From CAVSJO01 sp963728445 (GTDB lineage: Bacteria > Gemmatimonadota > Gemmatimonadetes > Longimicrobiales > RSA9), in contig CAVSJO010000004.1 in the NCBI GenBank assembly GCA_963728445.1, forward strand, positions 248,001 to 312,000: a stretch of 64,000 nt of DNA. The letters are read 5' to 3'. Below are positions 38,874-48,734 of the stretch, in pieces; the stretch's first letter is position 1; every line of letters begins with the position of its first letter. Made by a program: the position numbers and the translations under genes. The notes beneath the pieces were generated by a model. That model had not been told where the DNA came from. It saw only the letters and a list, made by a program, of their open reading frames with translations, and ran no database searches.

Positions 38874-41800
38874 ATGATGCGAACGAGAGTTCGGACGTTC
38901 GTGGCCGGGCTTGCCTGCCTACTGATGGTGGTCGCCGTACCCGCGGGGGCCCACGGCCAGGGCGTTACGACGAGTGCCATCACAGGACGCGTGACGGAGT
39001 CATCGGGGCAGCCGCTCACGGCGGCCCAGGTGATGGTCACCAATCCGGAATCGGGCACGACCAACGGCGGCCTGACGGACAACGACGGCCGGTACTACAT
39101 CCCCTATCTGCGTCCGGGCGTCTACACGGTCAGCGCGCAGAGCATCGGGCACCGCACCATCACGCGGGAGGGGATCCGTGTGACGCTGGGTCAGGATCAG
39201 CGGGTCGACTTCATCCTCCCGGAGGAGGCCGTCCAGCTCTCGGGGATCGAAGTCACGGCGGAGTCCAACCCGACGTTCAGCCCCTCCAAGACCGGCGCGC
39301 AGACGGTCATCACGGAGGACGCCCTCAACAGCCTGCCGACGATCACGCGCAACTTCTCCGACTTCGCCGTGCTTTCCCCGCTGGTCCAGACGTCGGGGGA
39401 TGCGCCGTCGGTGGGAGGCGCGAACAACCGCTTCAACAACATCCAGATCGACGGCGCCGTGAACAACGACGTCTTCGGTCTGGCGGCGAGCGGGCTTCCC
39501 GGTGGACAGGCGAACGGGAAGGCCGTCTCCATGGACGCGGTGAAGGAGTTCCAGGTGCTGGTCGCGCCGTTCGACGTGCGGCAGGCCGGCTTCACGGGCG
39601 GCCTCATCAACGCCGTGACGAAGTCGGGCACGAACCAGTTCAAGGGCTCCGCGTTCGTGTACTATCGCAACCAGAACTTCATCGGGGACGTGAACGTGAG
39701 CGGCAGGACGCTCTCGGCGGACGAGTTCAAGAGCGCGCAGTACGGCTTCACCCTCGGGGGGCCGATCCAGCAGGACAAGCTCCACTTCTTCGTGTCGGCC
39801 GAGCTCGAGAAGTACGACCATCCGACCCTGGACAACATCAACACGGCGGGTCCGGCGGCGGTGGGCGTGAACCCGGACTCCATGAGCAGGTTCGTCAACA
39901 TCCTCGAGGGCTACGGCGCGAATCCGGGGACGCAGAATGGGTACACGCTGCAGAACCCGCTCAACAACTTCCTCGGCCGCATCGACTGGCAGCTCAACCA
40001 GAACAACCGCTTCACGCTGCGGGACAGCTACAACACGGCCACGGACGACGACTCTCCGAGCCGCGGCGGTTTCTACTACGAGCTGTCCAGCTACACCTAC
40101 CAGTTCAAGAACAAGACGAATTCACTGGTCGGGCAGCTCTACTCGACGATCAATTCCAGCCTGTACAATGAGCTGCTGGTGAACTGGGAGCGCGTCCGCG
40201 ACCGCCGGAATCCGCTGGTGGATTACGGGACCGTGGTCGTGAACACGACGAACACCGTCGACGGCAACGACATCGGCCGCCGATTCGAGGCGGGTGCCGA
40301 GTACTACTCGCAGGGGAACGAGCTCGATCAGGACATCTTCGAGTTCACGGACAACCTCACCAGGACCATGGGGGGTCACAAGATCACCCTTGGCACGTCG
40401 AACCAGTACTTCCACTTCCGCAACCTGTTCTTCCCCGGCAGCTACGGACGGTGGACGTTCAACAGCCTGGCCGACTTCGCGGAAAACAATCCGAGCAAGT
40501 ACGAGGTCGCGGTGCCCTTCCCGGGCGTCAGCGACGTCGCGGCCACGTTCGGGGTATTCCAGGCAGGCGGCTACATCCAGGACGAGTGGACGGTCAACGA
40601 GCAGCTCTCTCTGACCGGCGGGCTGCGGGTGGACGTGCCGTTCATGCTCGACGACCCGCGGGAGAACCCGATCTTCGCGCAGGAGACCGGCCTCCACACG
40701 GGCACCATTCCGTCGGGCAACGCACTCTGGTCGCCGCGCGTCGGCTTCAACTGGCGGAGCACGGGCGCCTCGATGTACCGGACGCAGATCCGCGGTGGCG
40801 TCGGAATCTTCTCGGGCCGGCCGCCGTACGTCTGGATGTCGAACGCCTACGGGAACACGGGCCGCGATCAGGTCGGAATCACGTGCTACGGGTCGAACGC
40901 CCCTGCGTTCTCGTCGTCCTCCACGCCGCAGGCCTGTGCGGACGGAACGGGGGCCACGGCCGGCGGTACCAGCCCGCTCGTGAACATCTTCTCCGATGAC
41001 TTCAAGTTCCCGCAGGACCTCAAGGTCTCTCTGGCCGTCGACCAGGACCTGCCCTACGGATTCACGGGCACGCTGGAAGGCCTCTACACGAAGGCGGTCA
41101 ACGCGATCTTCCTGCAGGACATCAACATCGGTTCGCAGGTCGGGACGTCGTCCGGTGACAAGGGGCTCGGCGTTCGGCCCGTCTACGGACCGAAGTCACA
41201 GAACGGCTATTCCGCCACGCCCGTGTATTCATCGTTCGACCAGATCGTCGAGGGCACGAACACGACGGCGCCCTACTCGTACGCGCTCGTGGCCGAGCTG
41301 AAGAAGCGCTTCGGCGAGCTGCTCGACATGCGGGCCAGCTACACGTACCAGCGGTCGTACGACTCGCAGAGCCTGACGTCCAGCATCGCGACGTCGAACT
41401 ACGGTTACAACCCGGTCAGCAGCGATCCGAACAATCCGGACGTGACCCCCTCTGCGTTCGACCGTCCGCACAAGATCATGCTTTCCGGGACGCTGCACCT
41501 CTTCCCGCAATACGGCGGCACGGACCTCTCGGCCATCTACGTCGGACAGTCCGGAAGGAACTACAACTACATGTACGCCGGGGACGTCAACGGCGACGGG
41601 TATCCGGGCAACGGCGTGGCCTACGGCCGCGACAACGACCTGATCTACATCCCGACGAGCGCCGGCGACATCACCATGGCGTCCCAGACGGACTACCAGC
41701 TGCTCGACCAGCTCATCGCGATGGAGCCCTGTCTGAGCGGGCAGCGCGGGCATATCCTCGAGCGGAACACGTGCCGCGGCCCGTGGACCAACAACCTGAA

Positions 41801-42095
41801 CGTCAGACTCGAGCAAGGCGTCCCCGCCGGGTACGGGAACGTTAAGATCATCGCCAACGTCTTCAACTTCCTGAACCTGCTCAACGGCGACTGGGGCCTG
41901 CAGAAGGGCGCCATCTACAACACGAACGATCTTCTCGGCGTCAAGGGCCGGGATTCCAACGGCAATCTGATCTTCTCGTACGCGGGCCGGACCACGAAGG
42001 ACGCGAATGGCAATACGGTCGCGGACCTTCCCTACACCACGTTCTTCCCGTCCTCGGCCTGGCAGCTCCAGCTGGGGGTTCGCTACTCCTTCTGA
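38874..42095 (+). CDS. Oar-like TonB-dependent outer-membrane receptor with carboxypeptidase-regulatory-like domain
   Basis: 1073 residues. A signal peptide ends near AGAHGQG (about 30). A CarboxypepD_reg-like domain (ITGRVTESSGQPLTAAQVMV, DNDGRYYIPYLRPGVYTVS, about 34-120) precedes a plug (TVITEDALNSLPTITRNFSD, then RFNNIQIDGAVNNDVFGL, about 130-240). The rest is a 22-strand-type barrel rich in Asn, Tyr and Gly, ending LQLGVRYSF with a C-terminal Phe. FNFLNLLNGDWGL near the end is typical of Oar-like proteins. No TonB box was identified. The substrate is not predictable. ATG 38874 is followed by a second ATG at 38877. The strong terminator follows directly. Confidence 0.88.
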   Translation: MMRTRVRTFVAGLACLLMVVAVPAGAHGQGVTTSAITGRVTESSGQPLTAAQVMVTNPESGTTNGGLTDNDGRYYIPYLRPGVYTVSAQSIGHRTITREGIRVTLGQDQRVDFILPEEAVQLSGIEVTAESNPTFSPSKTGAQTVITEDALNSLPTITRNFSDFAVLSPLVQTSGDAPSVGGANNRFNNIQIDGAVNNDVFGLAASGLPGGQANGKAVSMDAVKEFQVLVAPFDVRQAGFTGGLINAVTKSGTNQFKGSAFVYYRNQNFIGDVNVSGRTLSADEFKSAQYGFTLGGPIQQDKLHFFVSAELEKYDHPTLDNINTAGPAAVGVNPDSMSRFVNILEGYGANPGTQNGYTLQNPLNNFLGRIDWQLNQNNRFTLRDSYNTATDDDSPSRGGFYYELSSYTYQFKNKTNSLVGQLYSTINSSLYNELLVNWERVRDRRNPLVDYGTVVVNTTNTVDGNDIGRRFEAGAEYYSQGNELDQDIFEFTDNLTRTMGGHKITLGTSNQYFHFRNLFFPGSYGRWTFNSLADFAENNPSKYEVAVPFPGVSDVAATFGVFQAGGYIQDEWTVNEQLSLTGGLRVDVPFMLDDPRENPIFAQETGLHTGTIPSGNALWSPRVGFNWRSTGASMYRTQIRGGVGIFSGRPPYVWMSNAYGNTGRDQVGITCYGSNAPAFSSSSTPQACADGTGATAGGTSPLVNIFSDDFKFPQDLKVSLAVDQDLPYGFTGTLEGLYTKAVNAIFLQDINIGSQVGTSSGDKGLGVRPVYGPKSQNGYSATPVYSSFDQIVEGTNTTAPYSYALVAELKKRFGELLDMRASYTYQRSYDSQSLTSSIATSNYGYNPVSSDPNNPDVTPSAFDRPHKIMLSGTLHLFPQYGGTDLSAIYVGQSGRNYNYMYAGDVNGDGYPGNGVAYGRDNDLIYIPTSAGDITMASQTDYQLLDQLIAMEPCLSGQRGHILERNTCRGPWTNNLNVRLEQGVPAGYGNVKIIANVFNFLNLLNGDWGLQKGAIYNTNDLLGVKGRDSNGNLIFSYAGRTTKDANGNTVADLPYTTFFPSSAWQLQLGVRYSF

Positions 42096-42102
42096 CGATT
42101 CC

Positions 42103-42129
42103 GGGCCCGGCCGCCCTGCGGCCGGGCCC
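42103..42129. terminator. GC hairpin after the receptor gene
   Basis: GGGCCCGGCCG pairs with CGGCCGGGCCC around a CCCTG loop, 8 bases after the stop. There is no T run. It probably protects the 3' end or assists the terminator that follows. Confidence 0.5.
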
Positions 42130-42140
42130 CGGAAACATGG

Positions 42141-42173
42141 AAAACGCCCCCGCCGGTTCGGCGGGGGCGTTTT
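42141..42173. terminator. Bidirectional intrinsic terminator
   Basis: AAAACGCCCCCGCC, loop GGTTC, then GGCGGGGGCGTTTT. The 10- to 11-bp GC stem is flanked by A4 and T4, so it works on both strands. It lies between the convergent receptor gene and fbp. It is the clearest terminator in the window. Confidence 0.92.
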
Positions 42174-42197
42174 CGCATACGGACCTGCTGCGGCGCG

Positions 42198-43334
42198 TCA
42201 GCTCACGCCAGCAGCCAGCGCAGAAGCGTCTCCGCCCTCCGGCGCCCGCCGGCTCTCCGGATCGGCCGCACCACCGGTCGTTCCGGACAGCCACGAGCGG
42301 GCAAGCTCCACGTACTCGCGCGACCCGAGGATCAGTGGCGTCCGCTCGTGGAGCGCTTCCGGCTGGACGTCCAGGATGTTCCTCTCCCCATCGATGGCGG
42401 TTCCGCCGGCCTGCTCCAGGACCATGGCGAGGGGGGCGGCCTCGTAGAGCAGGCGCAGCTTGCCGTTCGGATTCTTGCTGTCGCCTGGATACATGAACAG
42501 GCCGCCGTGCAGCAGCGTCCGGTGGAAGTCCGCAACGAGCGACCCGACGTAGCGTCCCTTGAATGGCCGCGCGCCATCGAGGCCCTTCAGGTGGTCGACC
42601 AGCGCCTGCTGTCGTGGCGACCAGCGCGAGTAGTAACCCTCGTTGCAGCTGTAGTACCGCTCGCCCGGGCGCGGAATGCGGATGTCCGGGTGGCTCAGCA
42701 GGAACTCGCCGATGGATGGATCCAGCGTAAAGCCGTGCACACCGTTGCCCGTCGTGTAGACGAGCATCGTCGACGAGCCGTAGATGACGTAGCCCGCCGC
42801 GACCTGTCGCCGGCCCGGCTGGAGGCAGTCCGCAAGCTCGCCGTCCTCGCCGGGCGTGACCTTCCGGTGGATGGAAAAGATGGTCCCCACCGAGATGTTC
42901 GAGTCGATGTTCGACGAGCCGTCCAGTGGGTCGAAGAGAACGACGTACTTCCCTTTCGGGAAACGGTCCGGGATCGGGATGACGTCCTCTGCCTCCTCCG
43001 AGGCCATGCAGCAGAGATAGCCGCCGTGGTCGAGCGCCTTGAAGAGCACTTCGTGGGCGTACTCGTCGAGCTTGCGGACCTGTTCGCCGTGGACGTTCGT
43101 AGTGTCCGTGGCGCCCAGGATGTCCACCAGCCCGGCCTGCCGGACCTCCCGGGTGATCATCTTTGCCGCGAGGGCGATGTCATAGAGGATGCTGCTGAAC
43201 GCGCCGGTCGCGGACGGATGCAGCCGCTCTTCCTCGAGGATGTGGCGGTCGATCGTGATGATCGATCGCTGCATGGCATCTCTCCAGTCATGGGGTGCCC
43301 GCGGGGGGATCTGCTCGTCTGACCTGGCCATCAT
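42198..43334 (-). CDS. fbp: Class I fructose-1,6-bisphosphatase
   Basis: Gluconeogenic hydrolysis of fructose 1,6-bisphosphate. 378 residues. Motifs: GDFSSIL-like TGAFSSILYDIALAAK, MASEEAED (metal-binding Glu), VVLFDPLDGSSNIDSNISVG (metal Asp residues), YYSRWSPRQQALVDHLK, YVGSLVADFHRTLLHGGLFM and RLLYEAAPLAMVLEQAGGTA. ATG 43334 has GCAGGAG 7 bases upstream; ATG 43274 (MQRSIITIDRH) is an alternative that keeps the whole conserved domain. The C-terminal 25 residues are a variable extension. It is the last gene of the alr-to-fbp run. Confidence 0.94.
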   Translation of the reverse strand: MMARSDEQIPPRAPHDWRDAMQRSIITIDRHILEEERLHPSATGAFSSILYDIALAAKMITREVRQAGLVDILGATDTTNVHGEQVRKLDEYAHEVLFKALDHGGYLCCMASEEAEDVIPIPDRFPKGKYVVLFDPLDGSSNIDSNISVGTIFSIHRKVTPGEDGELADCLQPGRRQVAAGYVIYGSSTMLVYTTGNGVHGFTLDPSIGEFLLSHPDIRIPRPGERYYSCNEGYYSRWSPRQQALVDHLKGLDGARPFKGRYVGSLVADFHRTLLHGGLFMYPGDSKNPNGKLRLLYEAAPLAMVLEQAGGTAIDGERNILDVQPEALHERTPLILGSREYVELARSWLSGTTGGAADPESRRAPEGGDASALAAGVS

Positions 43335-43365
43335 GCCACTCCTGCCGTACCGCGACGTCTGAGTC

Positions 43366-43755
43366 TCAGGTGTCCTCATCCCGCTCCTCGGGTCCGCGGA
43401 CCACGCTCTCCTCGGCCCGCGCCTCCATCTCGAACGGGTTGTTCCAGTATCCCCGGCGAATATGGTGCCATACGTAACGGACGGGAAAGGACAGTGGCTC
43501 CGCACGCCACTGGCGGACGTGGGCGAGCTCGTGCCGGAGCAGCCGGTCCGAGGGGCGGGACTCGGGTGGCACGACGATGACCCGACCCAGCGTGACGGCA
43601 TGGGCCGGCCCCTGCATGCCGCTGAGCCGGCCGCCGAGATCCGTGATCCACGCGGATTCCCGGATCTCGACGTCGTCGGGCAGGACGCCGGCGCGGACGT
43701 CGGCGGCACCTCCCCTCGTGGGACGGGTGAGAAGACGGGCAAGAAGATCGATCAT
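43366..43755 (-). CDS. Small HExxH metallopeptidase-like protein (DUF4157-like)
   Basis: 129 residues. HELAHVRQW gives H75-E76-x-x-H79, and NNPFEMEARA near 105-114 offers the third ligand (E109 or E111), as in gluzincin-like DUF4157 and M48-type modules. The preceding segment, ITDLGGRLSGMQGPAHAVTL, then GRVIVVPPE, resembles the short beta part of such domains. No signal peptide is evident. Its ATG overlaps the comEC stop by 4 bases, so the two are probably made together. The role is unknown; it may be a tiny protease or a former one. Confidence 0.65.
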   Translation of the reverse strand: MIDLLARLLTRPTRGGAADVRAGVLPDDVEIRESAWITDLGGRLSGMQGPAHAVTLGRVIVVPPESRPSDRLLRHELAHVRQWRAEPLSFPVRYVWHHIRRGYWNNPFEMEARAEESVVRGPEERDEDT

Positions 43756-46025
43756 CGCTGCGTCGTCACCTGAAGTCGTCCGTCGGGCCAGCCGCGCACG
43801 CGGATCGTGCCCTGCCGGTCGGTACGGTACACCCGGATCCCGTGGGCCAGGAGGCGCTCGATCACCTCGGGACTGGGATGACCGTAACGGTTCCGGCGGC
43901 CGACCGACACCAGGGCGACGCGCGGACCGACGGCGTCGAGAAAGCCCTCGGCGCTCGACGTCCGGCTGCCGTGGTGTCCCACCTTCAGTACCTCCGCCCC
44001 CACGACGGGGGAGCCGCCCCGGGCCGCCTCCTCCTCGACCGCGGCGGGGGCGTCCCCGTCGAAGAGAACGGCGAACCGCCCGTAGACCAGCCGGAAGATC
44101 AGCGAATAGTCGTTGGCGTCCGGCGCACCCGCTGGCACCGGCCCCGTGGGCGCGAGGACCTCGATCCGTACTCCGTCCACCCGAAGCACTTCCCCCGCCG
44201 CGCCACGGTACCACCGCACGCCCCGAACACGCGCCCCTTCCAGCGTCTGGAGCAGCGGCCGCTTCCCCACCGCGAGGCCCGGATCCAGCACCGCCCCGAC
44301 GGGCATCTCCCGGAGCACGCTCGCCGCGCCGCCGACGTGGTCGGCGTCCGGATGCGTCAGGACGAGGAGATCGATCCGCTTCGCCCCCAGACGCCGCAGG
44401 AACGGGACCACCCTCCGGGCCCCGGCGTCGAAGGTGGGCGTGCGCGGTCCGGTGTCGATGGAGATCCACCGGCCGTGGGGCGTGCGCACCGCCAGCGCGT
44501 CGCCCTGGCCGACGTCGATGGCGTACACGTCCAACGCGTGCCGACGCGGCAGCTCGAGCAGCGCGGGCCCGGCGGCGACGCACGCGACAGCGACCCCCGC
44601 CGCCACGGCCGTCCGAACCCGCCCCCACCGCCCGGCGCTCAGCAGCACCCAGCCTGCCGCGCCCGTGGCGGCGAGCCACGCCACAGCCTCCGCGCCGCTC
44701 ACCGTGCCGTGCCCTCCGGGCACCGCCGCGGCGGCGGTGGCGACGCCATCCAGAAGCGCAAACGCCGGCGCCACGCCACCGGCAAGGATCCGACCCGCGG
44801 CGGCGTTCACGGAGCCGACGGCCAGAGCCAGCGCGGCGCCGGGCACCGCCACGGCCACGATGGGAACGGCGGCCAGGCTTGCGGGCAGCCCGACGGGCGC
44901 CGCCTGCCCGAATCGCAGGGCCGCGACGGGCGCCGTCGCTGCCGTGGCCGCCACTCCCGCTGCGAGCCCCTCCCGGAGCCACGGAGGAAGGCGCGCGGGC
45001 AGCCGCTCCAGAACCGGCCGCCGCAGGAGCACCAGCCCCAGGGCGCCGCAGAACGAGAGCTGGTAGCCGGCATCGGCCACGAATGAAGGCTCGAAGGCCG
45101 CCAGCACGAGCGCGGCCGCGGCGAGCAGGGCGAGGGGATCGCTCGGCCGCTGGAGGAGACGCGCCAGCAGCAGCAGGAGGATCTGCACGGCCGCCCGCGC
45201 GGCCGCCGGCGGCGCCCCGAGGAAGCCGACGTACGCGAGGGTGCCCCCCGCCGCGATCAGGCCCGCCGCAGCCGGCCCGCATCGCGCCGCCCCCGCGAGG
45301 ACCAGGAGCACGCCTGCGACGACGCCCACGTGCAGACCGGAAATCGCCAGGACATGGGCCAGTCCCGCCTGCACGTACCGCTGTCGCGTGTCGAAGTCGA
45401 GTGCGCCGCGTCGGGCGAGGAGCATCGCCTCGACGACCGGCGCCCGGGTACCGAACAACTCACGGACGCGGAGCTCGGCGGCGCCCCGCAGACGCAGCAG
45501 TGGGTGACGCCCATCCGCCGGCGCGGGACGAACCGCGACCACGGTCAGCGACCCGGCCCTGTCGGGATCGCGGGCGCCTCCCGCCTGCGGCGGCCACGCC
45601 GTCCACCGGCCCGTGAACACCGCGCGATCCCCGGCCGCAGGGGCGCCCATTCGCACGGTGGCCCGCACGCTGCCAGCGCACGGAGACTCCATCCGCAGCG
45701 TGGTGGCGCCGTCGGAGCCCGGCTGGTCCTCGAGCGCGCCGACGGCCTGCAGCGCCGCGCCGTCCCGCAGCCGGAGCCGGCAGTCGGCGGCGGCCCGACC
45801 GGACGAGGCGGCCCCTGCGGCGAAGGATGCGAGGGCAAGCGCAAGAGCCAGGACCCGGGCAGCACCAGACCCGGCGCTACGCCAGACGCTGCAGGCGGCG
45901 GCCGCCGACACGACACAGCATGCAATCAGCGTGGCAGCGCCGGGCGACGGAACTGCGCGGCCGAGAGAGAGGCTGATGAGGACGAGGATCGTGGCCCGGG
46001 TGAGGGCCGGAACGGAGCGGCTCAC
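43752..46025 (-). CDS. comEC: ComEC/Rec2 DNA-uptake channel protein
   Basis: 757 residues. N-terminal membrane segments and an OB-like soluble part (DUF4131 region, to about 190) precede the multi-span Competence domain (AHVLAISGLHVGVVAGVLLV, GYQLSFCGALGLVLL). A C-terminal metallo-beta-lactamase domain follows: VYAIDVGQGDALAVRTPHGR, LTHPDADHVGGA (HxxxDH-type), FDGDAP and VLKVGHHGS. ComEC carries single-stranded DNA through the inner membrane during transformation, and the MBL domain may degrade the other strand. Start GTG 46025, 21 bases after miaB. Confidence 0.92.
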   Translation of the reverse strand: MSRSVPALTRATILVLISLSLGRAVPSPGAATLIACCVVSAAAACSVWRSAGSGAARVLALALALASFAAGAASSGRAAADCRLRLRDGAALQAVGALEDQPGSDGATTLRMESPCAGSVRATVRMGAPAAGDRAVFTGRWTAWPPQAGGARDPDRAGSLTVVAVRPAPADGRHPLLRLRGAAELRVRELFGTRAPVVEAMLLARRGALDFDTRQRYVQAGLAHVLAISGLHVGVVAGVLLVLAGAARCGPAAAGLIAAGGTLAYVGFLGAPPAAARAAVQILLLLLARLLQRPSDPLALLAAAALVLAAFEPSFVADAGYQLSFCGALGLVLLRRPVLERLPARLPPWLREGLAAGVAATAATAPVAALRFGQAAPVGLPASLAAVPIVAVAVPGAALALAVGSVNAAAGRILAGGVAPAFALLDGVATAAAAVPGGHGTVSGAEAVAWLAATGAAGWVLLSAGRWGRVRTAVAAGVAVACVAAGPALLELPRRHALDVYAIDVGQGDALAVRTPHGRWISIDTGPRTPTFDAGARRVVPFLRRLGAKRIDLLVLTHPDADHVGGAASVLREMPVGAVLDPGLAVGKRPLLQTLEGARVRGVRWYRGAAGEVLRVDGVRIEVLAPTGPVPAGAPDANDYSLIFRLVYGRFAVLFDGDAPAAVEEEAARGGSPVVGAEVLKVGHHGSRTSSAEGFLDAVGPRVALVSVGRRNRYGHPSPEVIERLLAHGIRVYRTDRQGTIRVRGWPDGRLQVTTQR

Positions 46026-46046
46026 CGCTCCGCGTCTCGAAGCGCG

Positions 46047-47510
46047 CTAGACGGCGCTTCCGGTGAAGGTGGCGCCGGTGGTGGCGGTGAGGCGGACGTG
46101 GCCGAAGGAGCCGATCGCGGAGGCGTCGCCCGGGAAGGCGACGACCTTGTTGGTGCCGGTCCGGCCGAGCACGTCCCCGTCGCTGCGGGCCTCGCGCTCC
46201 ACCAGCACCTCCACCACGCTCCCGACCTCGCCCCGGTTGATCTCGGCCTGGATCGAGCGCTGCACGTCGATGAGCGTCTCGAGGCGCGCCTGGGCGACGC
46301 TGCCGTCCACGAAGTCGCCGGCAGGCAGCCGCGTCGCCGGCGTGCCCTCGCGCGCCGAGTACTTGTACAGGTACGCGTCGTCGAAACGCACCTGCCGCAT
46401 GAGGTCGAGCGTGGCCTCGTACTCGTTCTCCGTCTCGCCGGGGAACGCCACGATGACGTCCGTGGAGAGGGCGATCCCCGGCACACCCTCACGGACGAGC
46501 TCCACCTTCTCCAGGAAGGACGCCACCGTGTAGCGCCGTAGCATTCGCTTCAGGGTCCGGTCGTGGCCCGCCTGGACGGGCAGATGGAGCTGCTTGCAGA
46601 CGGCGGGCTCGGAGGCCATGACCTCCACCAGATCCGGCGTGACGTCGTTCGGGTGCGGCGACGTGAAGCGGACCCGACGGATCCCGTCCACTCGCGCCAC
46701 CTGCCGGAGCAGCCGGGCGAACGTCCAGCCGCCATGGTTCCACGAGTTGACCGTCTGGCCCAGCAACGTCACCTCCGGAATCCCTTCGGCGGCGATCCCC
46801 CGCACCTCCTCCAGGATCCGATCCGGTGCCCGGTTCTTCTCCGGTCCGCGCGTGTACGGCACGATGCAGTAGGTGCATCGATGGTCGCACCCGCGCTGAA
46901 CGGGAACCCAGGCCGTGACCCGCGAGGCACGGCGAACCTGCAGCCCCTCGTAGTTCTCCGACCCCTGGAAGTCCAGAACGGCCAGGGCCCCGCCGTCCGG
47001 TGCGGGTACGGTCGCGGTTACCACGTCATCGGCGCGTCCGAGCACCGGCAGGGCTCTGCGGCGGGCGGAAGATCCCGACGCCGCAGATCGCCCCGGGCGC
47101 AGCCGGGCGAGGGCTTCGGGAAGGCCGCGGTAGCCGTCGGGCCCCATGACCAGCTCGACGTACGGCGCTCGCTCCAGGAGCGTCTCGCCCATGCGCTGGG
47201 CCATGCATCCGGTCACGCCGATGACGAGGTCCGGACGCTCCTTCTTGAGTGCATTGAGCTGCCCCACGCGGCCGAGCACCCGCGTCTCCGCGTGCTCGCG
47301 GATGGCGCACGTGTTCACGAGGATGACGTCCGCGTCCTCGGGCGAGGCGGCGAGCTCATAGCCGTGGCTCGCCAGGATGCCCTCCATCAGCTCGCCGTCG
47401 CTTACGTTCATCTGGCAGCCGTACGTCTCGACGTACGCCCGTGGCCGGGGCGCGCCGGGCCTTGCGGCGGTGCGCCTGTCAGGATGTGCGGTCTGCGGGG
47501 GCGTTGCCAT
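46047..47510 (-). CDS. miaB: tRNA-2-methylthio-N6-isopentenyladenosine synthase
   Basis: Radical SAM methylthiotransferase acting on A37 of tRNAs. 487 residues. The UPF0004 domain carries the auxiliary-cluster cysteines in ETYGCQMN, VNTCAIREHA and VTGCMAQR. The radical SAM motif is in QRGCDHRCTYCIVPYTRGPE. The C-terminal TRAM domain spans about 410-480. A non-conserved insertion (RSAASGSSARRRALP) lies around 145-160. ATG 47510 is preceded by 18 bases to the outer-membrane gene. Confidence 0.94.
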   Translation of the reverse strand: MATPPQTAHPDRRTAARPGAPRPRAYVETYGCQMNVSDGELMEGILASHGYELAASPEDADVILVNTCAIREHAETRVLGRVGQLNALKKERPDLVIGVTGCMAQRMGETLLERAPYVELVMGPDGYRGLPEALARLRPGRSAASGSSARRRALPVLGRADDVVTATVPAPDGGALAVLDFQGSENYEGLQVRRASRVTAWVPVQRGCDHRCTYCIVPYTRGPEKNRAPDRILEEVRGIAAEGIPEVTLLGQTVNSWNHGGWTFARLLRQVARVDGIRRVRFTSPHPNDVTPDLVEVMASEPAVCKQLHLPVQAGHDRTLKRMLRRYTVASFLEKVELVREGVPGIALSTDVIVAFPGETENEYEATLDLMRQVRFDDAYLYKYSAREGTPATRLPAGDFVDGSVAQARLETLIDVQRSIQAEINRGEVGSVVEVLVEREARSDGDVLGRTGTNKVVAFPGDASAIGSFGHVRLTATTGATFTGSAV

Positions 47511-47528
47511 GGCGAAACGAGCCGGTTC

Positions 47529-48734
47529 TCAGAAGCCGAAGAGTGAGGCCGAGAGCGTGAAGCGCCAGAAGTCCTCCGTGAGACCCGTGGTGCTGACGCC
47601 CCCCCGGGAGCCACGCTCGAGGGAGGCGTCCAGCAGGGCGCCGGGGCCGACCTCGCTCGGCGCCAGTCGCACGCCGAGCCCGAGGGAACCGGACCACTCC
47701 GTGGGCGTGCCGCCGAGGATCGGGAACGGCAGGTGTCCGTAGTGGGCGCCCAGTCGTACCGGGTAGACCCGCGTGGCCGAGCGCATGCCCTGCCACTCGA
47801 GCCCACCGCCGACCTCCCACGTATCGACGGCCCCGTCGAGGGCGTTCTTGCTCCAGCCGGTCGCCTCTCCGTCCGCCACGCTCCAGTTCGCCCAGCGCCC
47901 ACCGACGGTCGCCTGGAGTCTCGGCGTCAGCAGCGCGCTGGCGCCGCCCGTGACCTGCAGCGGCAGGTCGACGCTGAAGTCCGAGGTGTGCGGGTCCTCG
48001 GCGCTGCCGTCCAGCCGCCCGGACCAGGTGACGGCGCCGGCCACCCGCACGATGGAAACGGGGTCCCAGCGGATCCCGACGCTCGCCTGCGGGCCGAGAA
48101 AGCGCCAGCGGCTCAGGTTGTCGTAGTCCGTGTACGACGTGACGGAATCCTCGAACGTACGCGACAGGTTCCGCTTCACCTCGCCCGTGTAGACGCCGCC
48201 GGCGACGCCCAGCGCCAGGCTCTCGGACGCCGCGTACGCCAGCCCCACCCGTAGCTGGGCGACGCCACCGGTGGACCTCAGCACGTCCCGCACGGGGACC
48301 TGACGATCCCCGATCTGCTCCACGCCGTCGTTCTGGATGGCCCAGGACGCGTCCAGGAAGGACCCGTATCCGACACTGCCGACGAATCGCTCACCCAGCG
48401 GGTACTGGATGCCGATGAGGGGGAAGCGCGTCGCGCCCCGCTGCGTCGCGTCGCCCTCCAGGGACATGATGTGGGTCGTCGGCTGGAAGACGGCGGTGAT
48501 CGACCGACGGCGCGTCCCGGAAGCATCCGCCGGGTTGACCATCGAGGGATTCTCCCCGAACAGGCCCGTCCCGATCCCGCCGAGGGCACGGGCACGACCG
48601 TCGATGGGCGCAACCGGCAGGCCCAGCCCTCCCGTCCCGAAGAGGGACTGCGCCCGGAGCGGGGCAGCGCCGAGCCGCGGGATGAGGCCGGCGCTGAGCA
48701 GCGCGAGGGACAGGATCGCGAGGGAGCGTCTCAT
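47529..48734 (-). CDS. Predicted outer-membrane beta-barrel protein
   Basis: 401 residues. A signal peptide ends near PLRAQS (29). ARALGGIGTGLFGENPSMVN recalls the N-terminus of PorV/FadL-like proteins. Repeated amphipathic strands follow, and the protein ends FTLSASLFGF with a C-terminal Phe. Several strands carry WSGRL, VGGRWANWSVAD and LGAHYGHLPF. The ATG overlaps the upstream lipoprotein stop by 4 bases, so the two form a pair. It is distinct in sequence from the barrel at 225-1127. Function unknown. Confidence 0.7.
   Translation of the reverse strand: MRRSLAILSLALLSAGLIPRLGAAPLRAQSLFGTGGLGLPVAPIDGRARALGGIGTGLFGENPSMVNPADASGTRRRSITAVFQPTTHIMSLEGDATQRGATRFPLIGIQYPLGERFVGSVGYGSFLDASWAIQNDGVEQIGDRQVPVRDVLRSTGGVAQLRVGLAYAASESLALGVAGGVYTGEVKRNLSRTFEDSVTSYTDYDNLSRWRFLGPQASVGIRWDPVSIVRVAGAVTWSGRLDGSAEDPHTSDFSVDLPLQVTGGASALLTPRLQATVGGRWANWSVADGEATGWSKNALDGAVDTWEVGGGLEWQGMRSATRVYPVRLGAHYGHLPFPILGGTPTEWSGSLGLGVRLAPSEVGPGALLDASLERGSRGGVSTTGLTEDFWRFTLSASLFGF

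Noticed and set aside
43577..45616. 679-codon plus-strand frame opposite comEC
   Set aside because: Composed mainly of Arg, Pro and Ala as expected for a shadow; comEC has complete domains on the other strand.
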